Source: Prorocentrum cordatum
Taxonomy: Eukaryota > Sar > Dinophyceae > Prorocentrales > Prorocentraceae
DNA length: 64,000 bases
Direction of reading: 5' to 3'
Assembly: GCA_963575745.1 (NCBI GenBank)
Contig: CAUYUJ010000947.1
Span: forward strand, 65,001-129,000
In this document: one piece after another, positions 15,400-25,349 of the stretch
Layout: every line of letters starts with the position of its first letter
Position numbering within the stretch: position 1 is the first letter of the stretch
Program-made: the position numbers and the translations under genes
Notes under the pieces: generated by a model
The model's database searches: none
Told to the model about the DNA's origin: nothing
What the model saw: only the letters and a program-made list of their open reading frames with translations

Positions 15400-15994
15400 A
15401 CTCTTGTTCTGCGTGATCCGACTGAGGTTGCCCCCCCCCTTTCCCTCGCTGCGACGAACGCCGTCGGCCCAGAGGCCGCCGCCTAGAAGACAAGGCCCAG
15501 CGCTGCATAATGACTAGTACTGGGGTCGGCGGGGGAAATTGGTCGAGCGAGCCCCCGCGTGGAGAATGAATGCGCTGCGCCGACGGTTCATATCTGGATC
15601 GTAATGCGTAGTATTCCCATTTGGGCTGATCACTCTTGCTCGCAACAGAAATCGCCGCGGCCTCCTGGCCATCGCCCCCTGGGTTTTCCCTGCGTCGCCG
15701 GGGGGCGCGCCGGGTTCTATGGGGGGCTACGGGAGGCGAGTCGCTCCTTTGACCGCCATTGGCTGCCATTCGGTGTTCAGCGAGTCCTCCGCGAAGTGCG
15801 TCTGCCTCTACAGCCTGCTGGCGCTGCTCACACTTGTCGCCGCTGAACCCGTCGAACTCCTTGAATATTTCCATGGTGGGCACCATGGCGATCCGCGCGA
15901 CGTCGAGCCCTGTCAGAGACTCGGGGGGTGCGAAGTCGACCGATTTTTCCCGCGGCGCCCGCTGTTCAACTTCCCCTGGGAAGTCGTCGCGCCG
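15400..15994 (-). pseudogene. Coding-like fragment (DFPGEVEQ...IFKEFDGFSGDK)
   Basis: A minus-strand frame open from about 15994 reads EKSVDFAPPESLTGLDVARI, then MEIFKEFDGFSGDKCEQRQQ, then ALRGGLAEHRMAANGG. It continues with lower confidence to 15400 (SDQPKWEYYALRSRYEP). The mix of charged and hydrophobic residues and the GC-rich third positions look like true coding sequence. A start could be either of two Met codons near 15886 and 15874, but the frame is open upstream, so this is more likely internal. Family unknown. It lies in series with similar fragments on the same strand. Confidence 0.4.
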
Positions 15995-16548
15995 TAGGCA
16001 GCTCCGCCCGCCTGGGCGTCGCCGGCAAGTGTGCCGCGTAGATCGGCTCCAGCGCCATCCCCGTCTCCGTGGGCGCCCTCGCCAACCTGCTCCCCGGGCA
16101 CGCCGCGGCGCGCCTCGGGGTCGTCGGCAATGGGCAGCGCTGCGTCGACGTCCTCAAGAGGAAGCGGGGCGTGGGTAGCCATCGGGGCAGGCCGCCTCGA
16201 GGCATGGTCAGCCTTAGGCTTGGATCCACCGTTCCCCTCTGAAACCCATAGCTTGATTGTGTTGGAGAAAAGGCCATGGCAATGCTCCGACAAACCGAAC
16301 TGGTTGATTGCCAATCCCATGCCGAACCACCTGTTCCGCGCATTCTTCTTGAATACCCGCGGGCACACGGATAATGCAAGCCCTGAGACGACGCGAGAGG
16401 CCCACGCTTCCTCCTCGTTCTTGTCGAAGAAAAGGCGCGGACAACACGTGTGCACATTATCTCGGCTCCGCCAATCGCCATGCGGAAACATGAGAAGAAC
16501 CGCCAAACGTTCGATGAGAACATGTTCAGCGCGCTCATGCACTGCCAA
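15913..16548 (-). pseudogene. Coding-like fragment, unknown
   Basis: Open minus-strand frame of about 211 codons. The first half reads like protein (LFFDKNEEEAWASRV, then FGLSEHCHGLFSNTIKLWV). The second half is Ala/Gly/Asp-rich (LEDVDAALPIADDPEARRG). It ends at a stop and overlaps the next fragment downstream in another frame, suggesting a frameshift near 15960. Other frames of the same stretch also give plausible pieces, so the exact path is uncertain. Confidence 0.3.
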
Positions 16549-16563
16549 TGCTTAGGGCCTGGC

Positions 16564-17170
16564 TCACCCACGACAAAACGAATTCGTCGACCTTATTCCG
16601 GCTTCCAAGCGCTTCCTTACTTGAGCCATGGTGCTCGCCAGCTCAGTTGCCAAACGCGGGGGCCACGAGATGGGCGTGGCAATCGAGGTATCTGTGTTGC
16701 CCGGCTGGTCCTGGTCGGTCTTGAACTCAAGCTCCTCACTCGGCAGCTCCATTCGCGCCTCCCTTGTTTCCGCGCGCTATCCTCTGCAGCGCAAGCCGCG
16801 CCGCTGTGAGAAGCCGCGCGCGGTCCATGCCTGTCGAAGACCTTTGCGAATCGTCTCGCCCGTAAGTCTGTCCAAACACTGCAGATTCGAAAGACTTCGG
16901 CCGATGAAAAGCCCAGCTTCTGAGCACCGTGCAGCTCCATTGGTGCAAGCGCGCCCATTAGCCCTCATAGTGAAAGAATTTCGCAAGACCAGTTTCTTTG
17001 AAGCCGAAATGTCCGCCCGACCATGAATTCATACCACCTCTGACCACATCTGCAAGAAGTGCTGCGTCCCAAACGTCTTCCATTTGATCCCTGAAGCGAA
17101 TCGGTCGGCATGGGGGTCTCGTCGTCCAGGTCAACTTCGAACATCCGGAATCCTCTGACGTGCGGTGCAT
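16564..17170 (-). pseudogene. Coding-like fragments with stops and shifts
   Basis: Three successive minus-strand pieces in different frames: 17170-16958 (MEDVWDAALLADVVRGGMN, then FKETGLAKFFHYEG), 16986-16777 (RSLSNLQCLDRLTGETIRKG) and 16752-16564 (MELPSEELEFKTDQDQPG, then ELASTMAQVRKRLEAGI). Each is protein-like and none overlaps a simple repeat. They are best read as one decayed gene with at least two frame changes. Function unknown. The last piece is acidic then basic, with a short predicted helix. Confidence 0.35.
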
Positions 17171-17297
17171 CGATCAGTTGTCAGTCGGACGTGACGCGGC
17201 TAGAAACATCCATATCGACAAACACGTGGGCCCACAAAGCCCGATGTCTGGCTCACGTCTTCCGAACGGCAGTGACATCCTTTTCTACGATTGCTGC

Positions 17298-17510
17298 CTA
17301 TCCGTTCGCATTCTTGACGCCCACCGGCAATAGTCCGAATGCAACATTCGCGGCTTGGTCGTCGACGCAGCACCCTGGAGCAACTGCAACGGCCACGCAT
17401 GCCTCCAGATTGGAAATCAATATGGACGGAACGTTCCTGATATATTGCAACCAAACAGTGCCAACAATCGATTCCGTTACACGTGCGATCTGACTTGGTA
17501 CGCTCATCAC
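17298..17510 (-). pseudogene. Hydrophobic coding-like fragment
   Basis: Minus-strand frame of about 70 codons: TESIVGTVWLQYIRNVPSIL, then ACVAVAVAPGCCVDDQAANV, then FGLLPVG, ending at a stop. The hydrophobic middle might be a membrane segment. It follows in tandem after the acidic fragments at 17507-17868. Family unknown. Confidence 0.35.
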
Positions 17511-17725
17511 GTCGGCATGGATTCTGCCAGGTGCGGCTGTGGCATGGTCATAATCATTATTGTGTCCACCTGCGCTCGATCGACGCTCTGGCGGCCGTCC
17601 TCGGGGTCCGGCTTGGCTGGTGCTCCCGTGTCCTGTGGTCCAGCTGAAAGAGCAAGGGGAGGTAGCCCATCATCGATTTCTGCCACCTCTCGAACGATCA
17701 AGATCCATTGACTCAGGAGTCGCAT
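17507..17725 (-). pseudogene. Acidic coding-like fragment
   Basis: Minus-strand frame reading ILIVREVAEIDDGLPPLALS and then a Pro/Asp-rich linker (PAKPDPEDGRQSVDRAQVD). It overlaps the preceding small ORF by one frame, so a single-base indel near 17720 probably separates two parts of one protein. Confidence 0.35.
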
Positions 17726-17868
17726 TCATCATCTGACCAGAAATCGCTCAACTCACTGCACTCTCTCCGAACGTCCTCCAAGAACTGATCGCCTATATCG
17801 GTGCCCACCTCGCCAGGGTTTCCGTCGAGGCACGCATCCTGAGGTAACAGTTCACCAAGCTCGGACAT
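17713..17868 (-). CDS. Small acidic ORF, 51 aa, possible gene start or fragment
   Basis: ATG at 17868-17866 to TGA at 17715-17713. The sequence runs MSELGELLPQDACLDGNPGE, then VGTDIGDQFLEDVRRECSEL, then SDFWSDDECDS. It is strongly acidic and helical, and clearly unlike random translation of its neighbourhood. An in-frame TGA lies directly before the ATG. The acidic theme continues in the next frame downstream, so this may be the N-terminal part of a longer, now frameshifted, protein. No family recognised. Confidence 0.45.
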   Translation of the reverse strand: MSELGELLPQDACLDGNPGEVGTDIGDQFLEDVRRECSELSDFWSDDECDS

Positions 17869-17929
17869 TCAACGTGAGGTGCATAATGAAGAACATAGAA
17901 TGAGTCCTGCCGGAACAGCTGTGGACTGA

Positions 17930-18160
17930 GGGAAAAAAGGAGAAATGTGAACGACATATTGGCCAACATGTTGAGCCTGCTCTCGAGTCGGCATACACCT
18001 TACGAGGATCGTACCCACATTGGATTCTTCTGGCTACAATGCAGATGCCGATTGCGACGGACATGATGATGATTGCAACATTGCCGATATCATAAGCATG
18101 AAGATGTTGGTGAAGCCAAAAGAGTGATATACGTTTAGGCCATGTGCTCGCAAACTTTTC
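17930..18160 (-). pseudogene. Possible transmembrane segment of the broken tract
   Basis: On the minus strand one frame reads DIGNVAIIIMSVAIGICIVA followed by RRIQCGYDPRKV: a 20-residue hydrophobic helix followed by positive charges, as in a single-pass membrane anchor. Other frames here are also open for short distances. It may be the upstream end of the 13-18 kb coding-like tract. Confidence 0.3.
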
Positions 18161-18364
18161 TGCGATTTGGTGGGGACCTCAAGCCAGGAACAAAAGCAAC
18201 AAACACAGTGGCAGGGCGAAGCAAACAGACAGTGGCTGCTGATCGGGAAACAAGGAGGGCCTCGAGTGGTCGAACGGCTTTGAAAAAAACAGTGCCCTTG
18301 AGAGTCAGCCCCCGAACCCCTGAAACAGTGCTTTACGGTGTCTAGGCTGTAGGGGGACACGCCC

Positions 18365-18760
18365 CTCCCAGCCCGAACGTCGAACCTCGACCCTCGAGCC
18401 TCGATCCTCGAAGCAGATCCCCCAAACGTCTCCCGATGTCACGGGCAGTTCCCACAGCTCTACGGAAATTCTGGGAAGTCCTGCAGCCCCCCTGCTGGAT
18501 CCTCGACCGTCGAACCTCGATCCTCGATCCCCGAATCTCGATTCTCCGGAAATCTTCGGAATTTCCCAAAAAGGCCCCCAAGGTCCCCGGAAGGCCTGGA
18601 GGTATCTGAAAGCTTGAAAATGTCCAAATGCAGCGGCAAAAACCACAATCTTCTTCCCTTCTCGATCTTCCAAAGTCGAGCCTCTCTCCTCGAGCCTCGA
18701 TCCCCGAAGCCAGATTTTCCTGAAATGCATGGATATCTCCAAAAGTCTCTGGACGTCTCC
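18365..18760. repeat. CTCGATCCTCGA dyad repeats
   Basis: Irregular short repeats built on CTCGAxCCTCGATCC occur at about 18370-18415, 18500-18545 and 18670-18715, with CTCCGGAAxTCTT-type sequence between. A related cluster is at 48525-48585. Open frames on the minus strand (up to 221 codons) follow the repeats and show no domain. Confidence 0.6.
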
Positions 18761-19011
18761 GGAGGAACCTGATTTCCAATGGCTTTGGCGACGAGGGAGG
18801 CCAGCAGCACGCGGGCTGCCGGCGGGCCCGCGCGCACGCGGCCGAGAGGAGAGCAAGTCTTCCCAAATTTCATCCCCGCTCCCAAGACCAAGGAAGCCGA
18901 TCCAAGACGATAAGCGACCTGCGCCCAGGATTTTCGCCACCACCGTCGCCGGCGTTGTCGTCGCCGTCATCGGGGGAGGAGAACACTAAGGAGAGAAAAC
19001 AGCACAAACAC

Positions 19012-19134
19012 AAACATTGGGAGCTCCGTGCGGATTGTTCGGATCGGCAACGCGCCAGGCGCGGCGCGGGGGGCGCCGCCAAGGGGGCCCAGCACAGACC
19101 CCAGAAAATCCGCGCGGACCGTCGAACAGTTATG
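19012..19134. mobile_element. Foldback (MITE-like) element, diverged copy
   Basis: Left arm AACATTGGGAGCTCCGTGCGG pairs imperfectly with the right arm CCGCGCGGACCGTCGAACAG at 19110-19129. The GC-rich centre includes CGCGCCAGGCGCG and GGCGCCGCC. The layout and arm sequences match the much better conserved hairpin at 53417-53571, and both are preceded by an A-rich stretch. Confidence 0.5.
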
Positions 19135-19149
19135 CTGATGCCATGTCTA

Positions 19150-20555
19150 AATCTTTCCTCGAGAGGAGGAAGAGCGGGAAAGGAGGGGATGGGGCGAAGG
19201 GCGAAGGAGGCGTTGCCCGCGCGCCCCCCCGCACGATCCGGGCGCACCAATGCGCGGCGTGCCGGCAGATACTGCATGTACCCCAGCTGGATGCGACGGC
19301 TCTTTCGCAGGGTCAGGCATCTTGCCCTGGACCGATGCACTTGCGTGCGACAGCGTGCTCCTGTACGGCCCAGGACGACACGACACGTGTCGGCTACCAT
19401 CCTCAGGGCAAGCCATAAAATATGACAACGTTCTTCCTCTACGGCCATCATGTGTTACGGGTCCTGTTGTTGTGAAACCCAGGAGGCCGTAACATGTGAC
19501 AGCTCTCTCCATCGACCCCAAAGAACGCACGGCGTGACGGCTCGCCTACCCTTCAGCCTGCCTTCTTTACGTTTTGAACACAAAATGTCTAACACCTACG
19601 TACTTGGGGTCGCGCCGGACGCGTGCCACGACTGACCTCTCGGAACACGCACCCAGCTTGCCCCTCCCTCCTTCCGTTCCCTCTTCATACCTTTCCTTCC
19701 TCGCCCTCTCCCATACCCCTTTGGGAACCTCCAAGAAGCGCTCGGAGAGCCGCCTCGCACCTCCGAAAGCCGCCGAGAGCCTCCCCATCCCCCACCAGCT
19801 CCCCCTCCTCCTCCTCCGTACCTGGAGGCCGCCCAGATGCGATCGGAGCAAGCGAGATCGGAGGATCGCACTGCACCACTGATGTATCGACGACGTCGGG
19901 AGATCACTAAGCTCTTAATCGCGCAGCGCCACATCGCCGATGCGTCGGCGACGCAAGGCGATCCTCCAAACCCACCTCCTCCGACCCCGTTCGGGCGGCC
20001 TGAAGTACCGCTGCGCTGGGCATACCAGACATCGTCGCAGATCTGCACTGGGGGTGCCGGCGGATCGGTGCGAAAAACCTGCAGGATAGGCCTTCTTGAA
20101 GGAGGACCAACCTCGGGCGCGCGGGCTGGGCAAGGTGCATCGGCTGATCGGCCCTGCGCTTCACGGCTTCTAGCGGAAGAAAGAGGAATAGCATTTGTCA
20201 GATCAGGAATTCCAAGGCGCGCGGGTCGCTTCGGAGGCAGACGAGTAGAACAAAGGCACAACAGCAAAGGGAAACACCTGAAACCCCTTACTTGCCTGTG
20301 CTTGCCTTGGCCGACTTCACCTGCTCTCCCCTGGCCACCATCCTCCCTCCTCTCCCTGGTGCTCCCATCGTCCACTGCTGTCCCGCGGCAACCCTGGGCG
20401 CGCTGCACAGACCCCGCGGCGGCGCTGGTCCTCACGCTGGGAAGCTCCTCAAGGACAGGCTGGAAGCGAAAAGGACAGAGTGGTAGGGGCCGGTTTGGCC
20501 GAAAACGCTGCACCGCCCTGGCGACACCAAGAGGGACAGGGTCAGATCTCGTTCA
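19150..20555. other. Unique DNA, open frames without domains
   Basis: Long frames exist on both strands (plus 19837-20574, minus 19596-20513). They overlap each other and show no motif. Treated as unproven. Confidence 0.4.
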
Positions 20556-20574
20556 GGTCGACAGCGGCAAATGA

Positions 20575-20877
20575 CGAAAGAAGAGGGCCCAGCTGAAGCG
20601 TGAACATGGCGCGAACCCAGGGGTGCATGCAAACCTACAGGCGGTCTTCCTGGACGCCGTGGGCAACGCACCCCTGGCGTAGGTGATCGAGAAGCTGAAC
20701 GACGAGGTCGACAGGATGCTGGACAAATCCGCGCAGATTCTGACGCAGGTCGACGCCGGACAGGACCCCCCGATCGCTGCCGCTTCCGCGGACGAGGAGC
20801 GGAGGCTCGCGGAGGAGCGACTGAGGGCGGAGGCCGAAGGCCTCGCGGAGGCCTGGAGCCGGCGCCGGGCCGCATGA
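20575..20877 (+). pseudogene. Coiled-coil protein fragment with one in-frame stop
   Basis: One frame is open from 20575 to the TGA at 20875-20877 except for a TAG at 20680-20682. It reads NLQAVFLDAVGNAPLA, stop, VIEKLNDEVDRMLDKSAQIL and then TQVDAGQDPP, ending in an Ala/Glu/Arg-rich helix (EERRLAEERLRAEAEGLAEA). GC-rich third positions and strong heptad character argue for real coding sequence. It could be the C-terminal exon of a host gene or a retroelement Gag remnant; I cannot tell which. The part after the stop could only start at a non-ATG codon. Confidence 0.45.
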
Positions 20878-21064
20878 GCCAAGTGGTGGGTCTTGGCAGG
20901 CCTCGGCTCGGAGAGCGGGGGGCTCCACCTTCGAGGCCCGGATCGGCGGAGGGCTCGAGCCGTGGTGCCCCTCGGGCCTCTGGTCGGGAGCCGGGCCCCT
21001 GAGGGCCAGGCGGTCTGCTGAGATGCCTGCGCAGGGGGCCGTGTCAGTCTCTGGGACTCTGGGC

Positions 21065-21160
21065 CCCCTTTCTCCTCCTCCTGCTCCTGCTCCTCCTTCT
21101 CCTTCTCCTCCTTCTCCTCCTTCACCTCCTTCTCCTCCTCCTCCTCCTCCTCCTCCTTCA
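21065..21160 (+). repeat. (CCT)n/(CTT)n microsatellite
   Basis: CTCCTCCT and CTTCTCCT units. Plus-strand Pro/Ser frames across it are artefacts. Confidence 0.9.
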
Positions 21161-21399
21161 CCTGCCTTAGAACACCGTAAGAACTCCCTTGAACCCGCCA
21201 GAACCACATCTAAAACTTCCTAGGACAGCCCTCACCCCTATCCCTTCCCTTTCCCTTCCCCCTGCCCCTCTACAGTTACACAATATGAATACTACTCTCC
21301 TCTCTCCCCTGAAGACGTCACGAAGATGTCTGGCCGCGTACTCTTTCTTTTACACACAGGATTCCTGGGAGTTGGGTTTGCGCTAAGTTTGTTGTTCAA

Positions 21400-21595
21400 A
21401 ATGTTGCTCCCGCTGAAGCGCTGGCCTCAATCTCGGGCTTCTGCTCGTTCCGAGTCGTGCTCCCGCTGCAGCGCTGGCCTCATTGCCACGCTTTCACTCG
21501 TTCCGAATCGTGCTTCCGCTGCAGCGCTGGCCTCATTTCCGCGCTTCCGCTCGTTCCGAATCGTGCTCCCGCTGCAACGCTGGCGTCATTATTTC
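21400..21595 (+). repeat. ~53-bp tandem minisatellite, about four units
   Basis: Units contain GCTCCCGCTGCAGCGCTGGCC, then TCATT and CTCGTTCCGAATCGTG. Successive starts are near 21403, 21457, 21510 and 21563. The period is not a multiple of three, so the same peptide reappears in rotating frames. Confidence 0.8.
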
Positions 21596-21599
21596 CAGT

Positions 21600-21930
21600 G
21601 CCATGGCACGGTATGGTTTTTGGTCCTTCCAAAAGGTCCCAAAATTCCAAAAATGCCCCCCCCGCCCCCAGAAAAAACCATCGGACGTGATTGCACATTC
21701 GGTGTCGATTCGTTGACTTTTTGGGCCGCAGAAGCCTCCCTGTCGCCATGTAATGCCACGAAATGCCCACTTTAGGGCATCTTCAACACCATGTTATGCC
21801 ATGCAATGCTATGCCATGCTACAACATCCGACTGTGCGAATACAGAAGGTATCTACGCCATGGAAAGGGATGGGAGGGAGGGGTAACACGTCAGATATGA
21901 CGCGAGCGCAACTAGCTTGCCACTCCCACC
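21600..21930. other. Unique DNA, nothing recognised
   Basis: Mixed sequence, with a run of ATGCCATGCAATGC-type short repeats near 21790-21830. Confidence 0.4.
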
Positions 21931-22130
21931 TCCCCCTCTCCCCCCTCCTCCTTCTTCTTCTCCTTCTCCTCTTCCTCAAAAACTTCGCCTCGTCGCACCA
22001 CCAGCCAGTCAGGAGGGTGAGTCGGGCGATTGACGCGATTGACCTGGGACTTCTTCGCCGCTGAATGATCTTGAAGCTTGAAACTTCCAACAATTACACG
22101 GGAGGATTCCGAATCGGAACTTGGGGAAAG
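21930..22130 (+). repeat. CCT/CTT tract and diverged head of the 0.7-kb composite unit
   Basis: After a CTTCTTCTCC tract, sequence resembling the first part of the units at 42055 and 54969 appears (CGTCGCACCACCAGCCAGTC, later TTGAAGCTTGAAACTTCCAA). Divergence is high, so this is a probable old or partial copy. Confidence 0.35.
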
Positions 22131-22312
22131 AGATCGAAATGAAACGGAGACCCCCACAAAAGAAATCGGTGTCGGTCTCGTGTTCGTGTCGTGAACTCGG
22201 GCGAAGCGAAGTTGTGTGGGCGGGCGAGCAGAATGAACTCGCCGTCGCTAGGGCGACACCAGGCCAAACGTTGCTTCGCCCCCGCATTGATTGGCGGTGG
22301 CCCAGGGTTGTT

Positions 22313-23165
22313 CCGATGGTGTTCCGATGGTCCACATGGTGTCCAGATGGTGTCCCGCTGGTGTCCAGATAGTGTCCCGATGGTGTTCCGATGGTGTCCC
22401 GATGGTGTGTCCCGATGGTGTCCCAATGGTGTCTTCATGGTGTCCACATAGTGTCCTCACGGTGTCGACATGGTGTCCCGATAGTGAAATCGTTAGTGGG
22501 AATGTTAGTTATGTCGATAGTGAACTCGAGAGACAAAAAATGGACGGTTGGATCGCAATGCTGTCCCGATGGTGTCTCGATGGTGCTTCAATGGTGCCCA
22601 CATGATGTCCGATGGTGTTCAGATGGTATCCACATGGTGACCCGATGGTGTCCACATGGTGTCCCGATGGTGTTCAGATGGTGTCCCGATGGTTTCCACA
22701 TGGGGTCTCGATGGTGTCCACTTGACGTCCCAATTGCGTACCTGCCACGATGGTATCCAAATGGTGTCCTGATGGTGCCTCGATGGTGTCCCAATGGTGA
22801 CCCGATGGTGTCCCGATGGTGCCTCAATGGTGTCCCGATGGTGTCCCGATGGTGTTTCGATGGTGTCCCGCTGGTGTCCACATGGTGTCCACATGGTGTG
22901 CCAATGGTGTCCCGATGGTGTCCACATGTTGCCCCCGAGGTGGTGTCCCGATGGTGTCCAGATGGTGTCCCGATAATATTTCGATGGTGTCCAGATGTTG
23001 TCCAGATGGTGTCCCGCTGGTTTCCAGATAATGTCCCGATGGTGTTCCGATGGTGTCCCGATGGTGTGTCGCGATGGTGTCTTCATGGTGTCCACATGTT
23101 GTCCCGATGATGTCCAGATGGTGTCAGTGCTTCTCCCGATGGTGTCCCGATGGCATTCCAATGCT
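22313..23165 (+). repeat. 11-bp minisatellite GTGTCCCGATG, ~70 units
   Basis: Tandem units of consensus GTGTCCCGATG with variants (GTGTCCAGATG, GTGTCCACATG, GTGTTCCGATG). An unrelated ~85-base insert lies at about 22480-22565. Because 11 is not a multiple of three, all frames stay mostly open and yield WCPDGVPMVSR-like artefacts. Units are mixed rather than ordered in blocks. Confidence 0.95.
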
Positions 23166-23169
23166 GCTG

Positions 23170-23435
23170 CGTGCTGCCCGGTTGCGATGCCCCGCTCCAC
23201 TGTCAGCATGCACACCAGCCGACCAGCTAACCAATATCGTCATCATGCATCGTCACCAGCTCGCGAGCGCATCACCAACATCGTCACCATCACAATCATC
23301 GCAAGTGTGTCATCAGTTGGCTCCCCTCCAACACAAACTCGTTATCATCGCCCGACGAGTGGTCGTATATGTATGTCTCACTCTGAGGCTCGCGTTCTTA
23401 CCGTTTCGCCTTAGCAGTGCCAGCAGTTGCACTGG
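23170..23435. other. Unique spacer with CATCGTCA-type short repeats
   Basis: Contains several CATCGTCACCA-like motifs but no array and no convincing gene. Confidence 0.4.
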
Positions 23436-23439
23436 TGGA

Positions 23440-23710
23440 GGGCACATGGTTCTCAAGATGCAGCTTATTCCTTTGCGTCGTGCACATTCGTCCTAAGATA
23501 TTCCAACAGTCACAAAGATAGAGAGCGGTCTGTGTTCAACAGGGGCTCCTGCTTTAGCGCCGCACACATTGGCTAAAAGCTTCCAGCTGTTAAGTAGGAG
23601 GAGGCCAGCCCTTTCTCAGAGTGAGGCGTATGACATGGTCAAAAGCTTCAACAAGTTACACAGATGGACGACGGCTTCTGTTCAACATTGGAATCTCGCT
23701 TGAGATGCCA
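23440..23710 (+). repeat. ~70-bp dispersed minisatellite, diverged array
   Basis: Three to four degenerate units with the order GGTTxTCAAGATG, CTCxxTTxGCGTCGTGCAC, ATTCGTCxTAA, AGxTTCCAxCxGTTxCACAGAT. The same order defines the arrays at 37615-37935, 42110-42430, 52380-52945 (inverted) and 55020-55440. This is the most diverged copy recognised. Confidence 0.5.
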
Positions 23711-23981
23711 CAATAGGGTTGAACATCGTGCTGGGTTCCTGTCTTTTACCGGTCATCTCACTGCATGGCAATGCGTATAGCCAGAAGGCTAAAGGGCGGC
23801 TGTTTGCAAAACAAGGCTCTCGCTCAAATGGCACGCCTGGGCGCTTTCCGCTGTGAAAATATGTTTGGGAAATATTGTAGGATCGCGGATTCATCAGAGA
23901 TTTGCCCCTGTCCGCTTTTCATCCCCCACAGCCTATATGCGCGTAAAATGCGACGGCTGGCTGCGCGTAAAATGCCAACAG

Positions 23982-24250
23982 TTAGTCCAGAGCCCGGGCT
24001 GCTTCATCCAAGCCTATGGCTTCTGCAAGGACAGGTGACATAGGATCAGAAATCAACGCTCTGGCTGTCAAAACTGGAGTGCGGACCCTCCTCCTCATCT
24101 TTTCTACGTTGATCGGACTAAGCTGTGCAACTGTTGCGTCAAGGTGAAATGGGAACAGAAACCGACTTAGGCGAAGCGACAACCACAAATGCGAAAGGAC
24201 CTCGGCACGCAGCGGCGGGAAGACAGGCCACAAACCGAAGGAAAAGAAAG
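23982..24250 (-). pseudogene. Coding-like fragment (LDATVAQLSPINVEKMRRRV)
   Basis: Minus-strand frame reading LRAEVLSHLWLSLRLSRFLF, then LDATVAQLSPINVEKMRRRV, then PVLTARALISDPMSPVLAEA and IGLDEAARALD, then stop. Charged and aliphatic residues alternate as in a folded protein, and the flanking GGA-repeat part of the same frame does not. Possible remnant of a retroelement ORF or a host exon. No domain recognised. Confidence 0.35.
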
Positions 24251-24324
24251 GTAGACCGCTGGGGCACAAAGTATGCGCGCCAGAGTCCTGGGTGGGGGTG
24301 ATGGAAGTATGATGCTCCACGTGC

Positions 24325-24457
24325 CAACGCCTCATTTCCTCCTCCTCCTTTCCTCTTCCTCCTCCTCCTCCTCCTCTTCCTCCTCCTTCTCCTCCTCCTC
24401 TTCCTCCTCCTTCTCCTCCTCCTCCTCCTCTTCCTCCTCCTCCTCCTCCTCCTCCTG
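24325..24457 (+). repeat. (CCT)n microsatellite
   Basis: CTCCTCCTC and TTCCTC units. On the minus strand it is a GGA tract. Confidence 0.95.
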
Positions 24458-24544
24458 AGAGTGCATGGCGTGACCCTGCCGCCGCCATCACCACCAGCGA
24501 CGTCCCCACACAGAGTGGGCGCGGGGCTCGCTTTGTACGAAGTC

Positions 24545-24640
24545 GGCCTTCCCCACCTCGCAGTCGAAGGTGACGTTCGAGACGTTCGCCTGCGAGTCGC
24601 GCTGTGGCGCGCTGGCGGCACAGCTGCCATGAGCATCGTC
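24545..24640 (-). CDS. Possible small exon (QANVSNVTFDCEVGKADF)
   Basis: A minus-strand open segment reads HGSCAASAPQRDSQANVSNV and then TFDCEVGKADFV. It has two cysteines and two potential N-glycosylation sites (NVSN and NVT), suggesting a secreted domain. Candidate acceptors are GCGCCACAG and GACTCGCAG|G. Candidate donors are GAG|GTGGGG and TTC|GTACAA. The frame is closed upstream by a stop about 10 bases before the segment. A speculative exon. Confidence 0.25.
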
Positions 24641-24799
24641 AGACCTCCCTTAGGTACCTCTTTGCCCGCGTGGGATGGGGAACGGGGAGAATTACGTTGG
24701 TTTGTGCATGTTCGGTGTTTGGAAGGCGTCTGGGGTCTCCAGGTGCCTCCGGGGAGCTCCAGAAGCATTCTGGAACCTCCTTCATTCCTCCCTCTCCCC

Positions 24800-24975
24800 C
24801 TCTCCCCCTCTCTCTCTCTCTCTTTGTGTTATCTCTCTCTCTCTCTGTCTCTCTATCTTTGTCACGTATACAGAACAGCATCAACCATCACTCCACATAC
24901 TACATATATACATACACACCGCAGACATCAACACCTACTGTATATATATACATATATGTGTGTACATACGCTTGC
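24800..24975. repeat. (CT)n-(CA/TA)n compound microsatellite
   Basis: CT repeats to about 24855, then ACATACATATATACATACACAC and further TATATACATATATG. Same type as 2835-3130. Confidence 0.85.
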
Positions 24976-25191
24976 AACAAACACATGCGTCACCCGTACA
25001 TCACGGAATCATATTTGTATGTGCGTTTCCTTGTGTTTGCGAACGTGTACACGCTATACTTTGATTTCGATATGCAGATATCACGTGCTTGTGATTTTGC
25101 GTATGTGTGTTCGCCACCGTGCGTTAATTCGCCTGCACCAAGGCGCGTGATATGTGTTGCCCGCGCCATAAATTTGCCGGAACCCCCAACG

Positions 25192-25349
25192 ACTCCCAGC
25201 GGCAGCATCAGCATCAACGGGCACGTGGTTCTGCCTTGAGCCAAACACGACAACACGGAGTCTGGCCTTGTTCTAGCAAGAGGACAACCTTTTAAACGCA
25301 TATGCTAAACCTGTCGGGATAAACTTGCCCTCCTGTCACACAGGTCTGA
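25192..25349 (-). repeat. 3' LTR of the copia-like element
   Basis: Direct copy of 28516-28674. Shared blocks read on the minus strand include GTGACAGGAGGGCA, CCCGACAGGTTTAGCA, CAAGGCCAGACTCCGTGTTG, TTTGGCTCAAGGC and ACCACGTGCCCG. The outer end has drifted within a GCTGATGCTG tract, so the exact terminus is uncertain. Confidence 0.7.

Noticed and set aside
19596-20574. Opposed ORFs of 305 (minus) and 245 (plus) codons
   Set aside because: They overlap, show no domain, and their composition follows local GC skew.
22313-23165. CRISPR-like array
   Set aside because: Units are contiguous 11-mers without spacers, in eukaryotic-type DNA and without cas genes.
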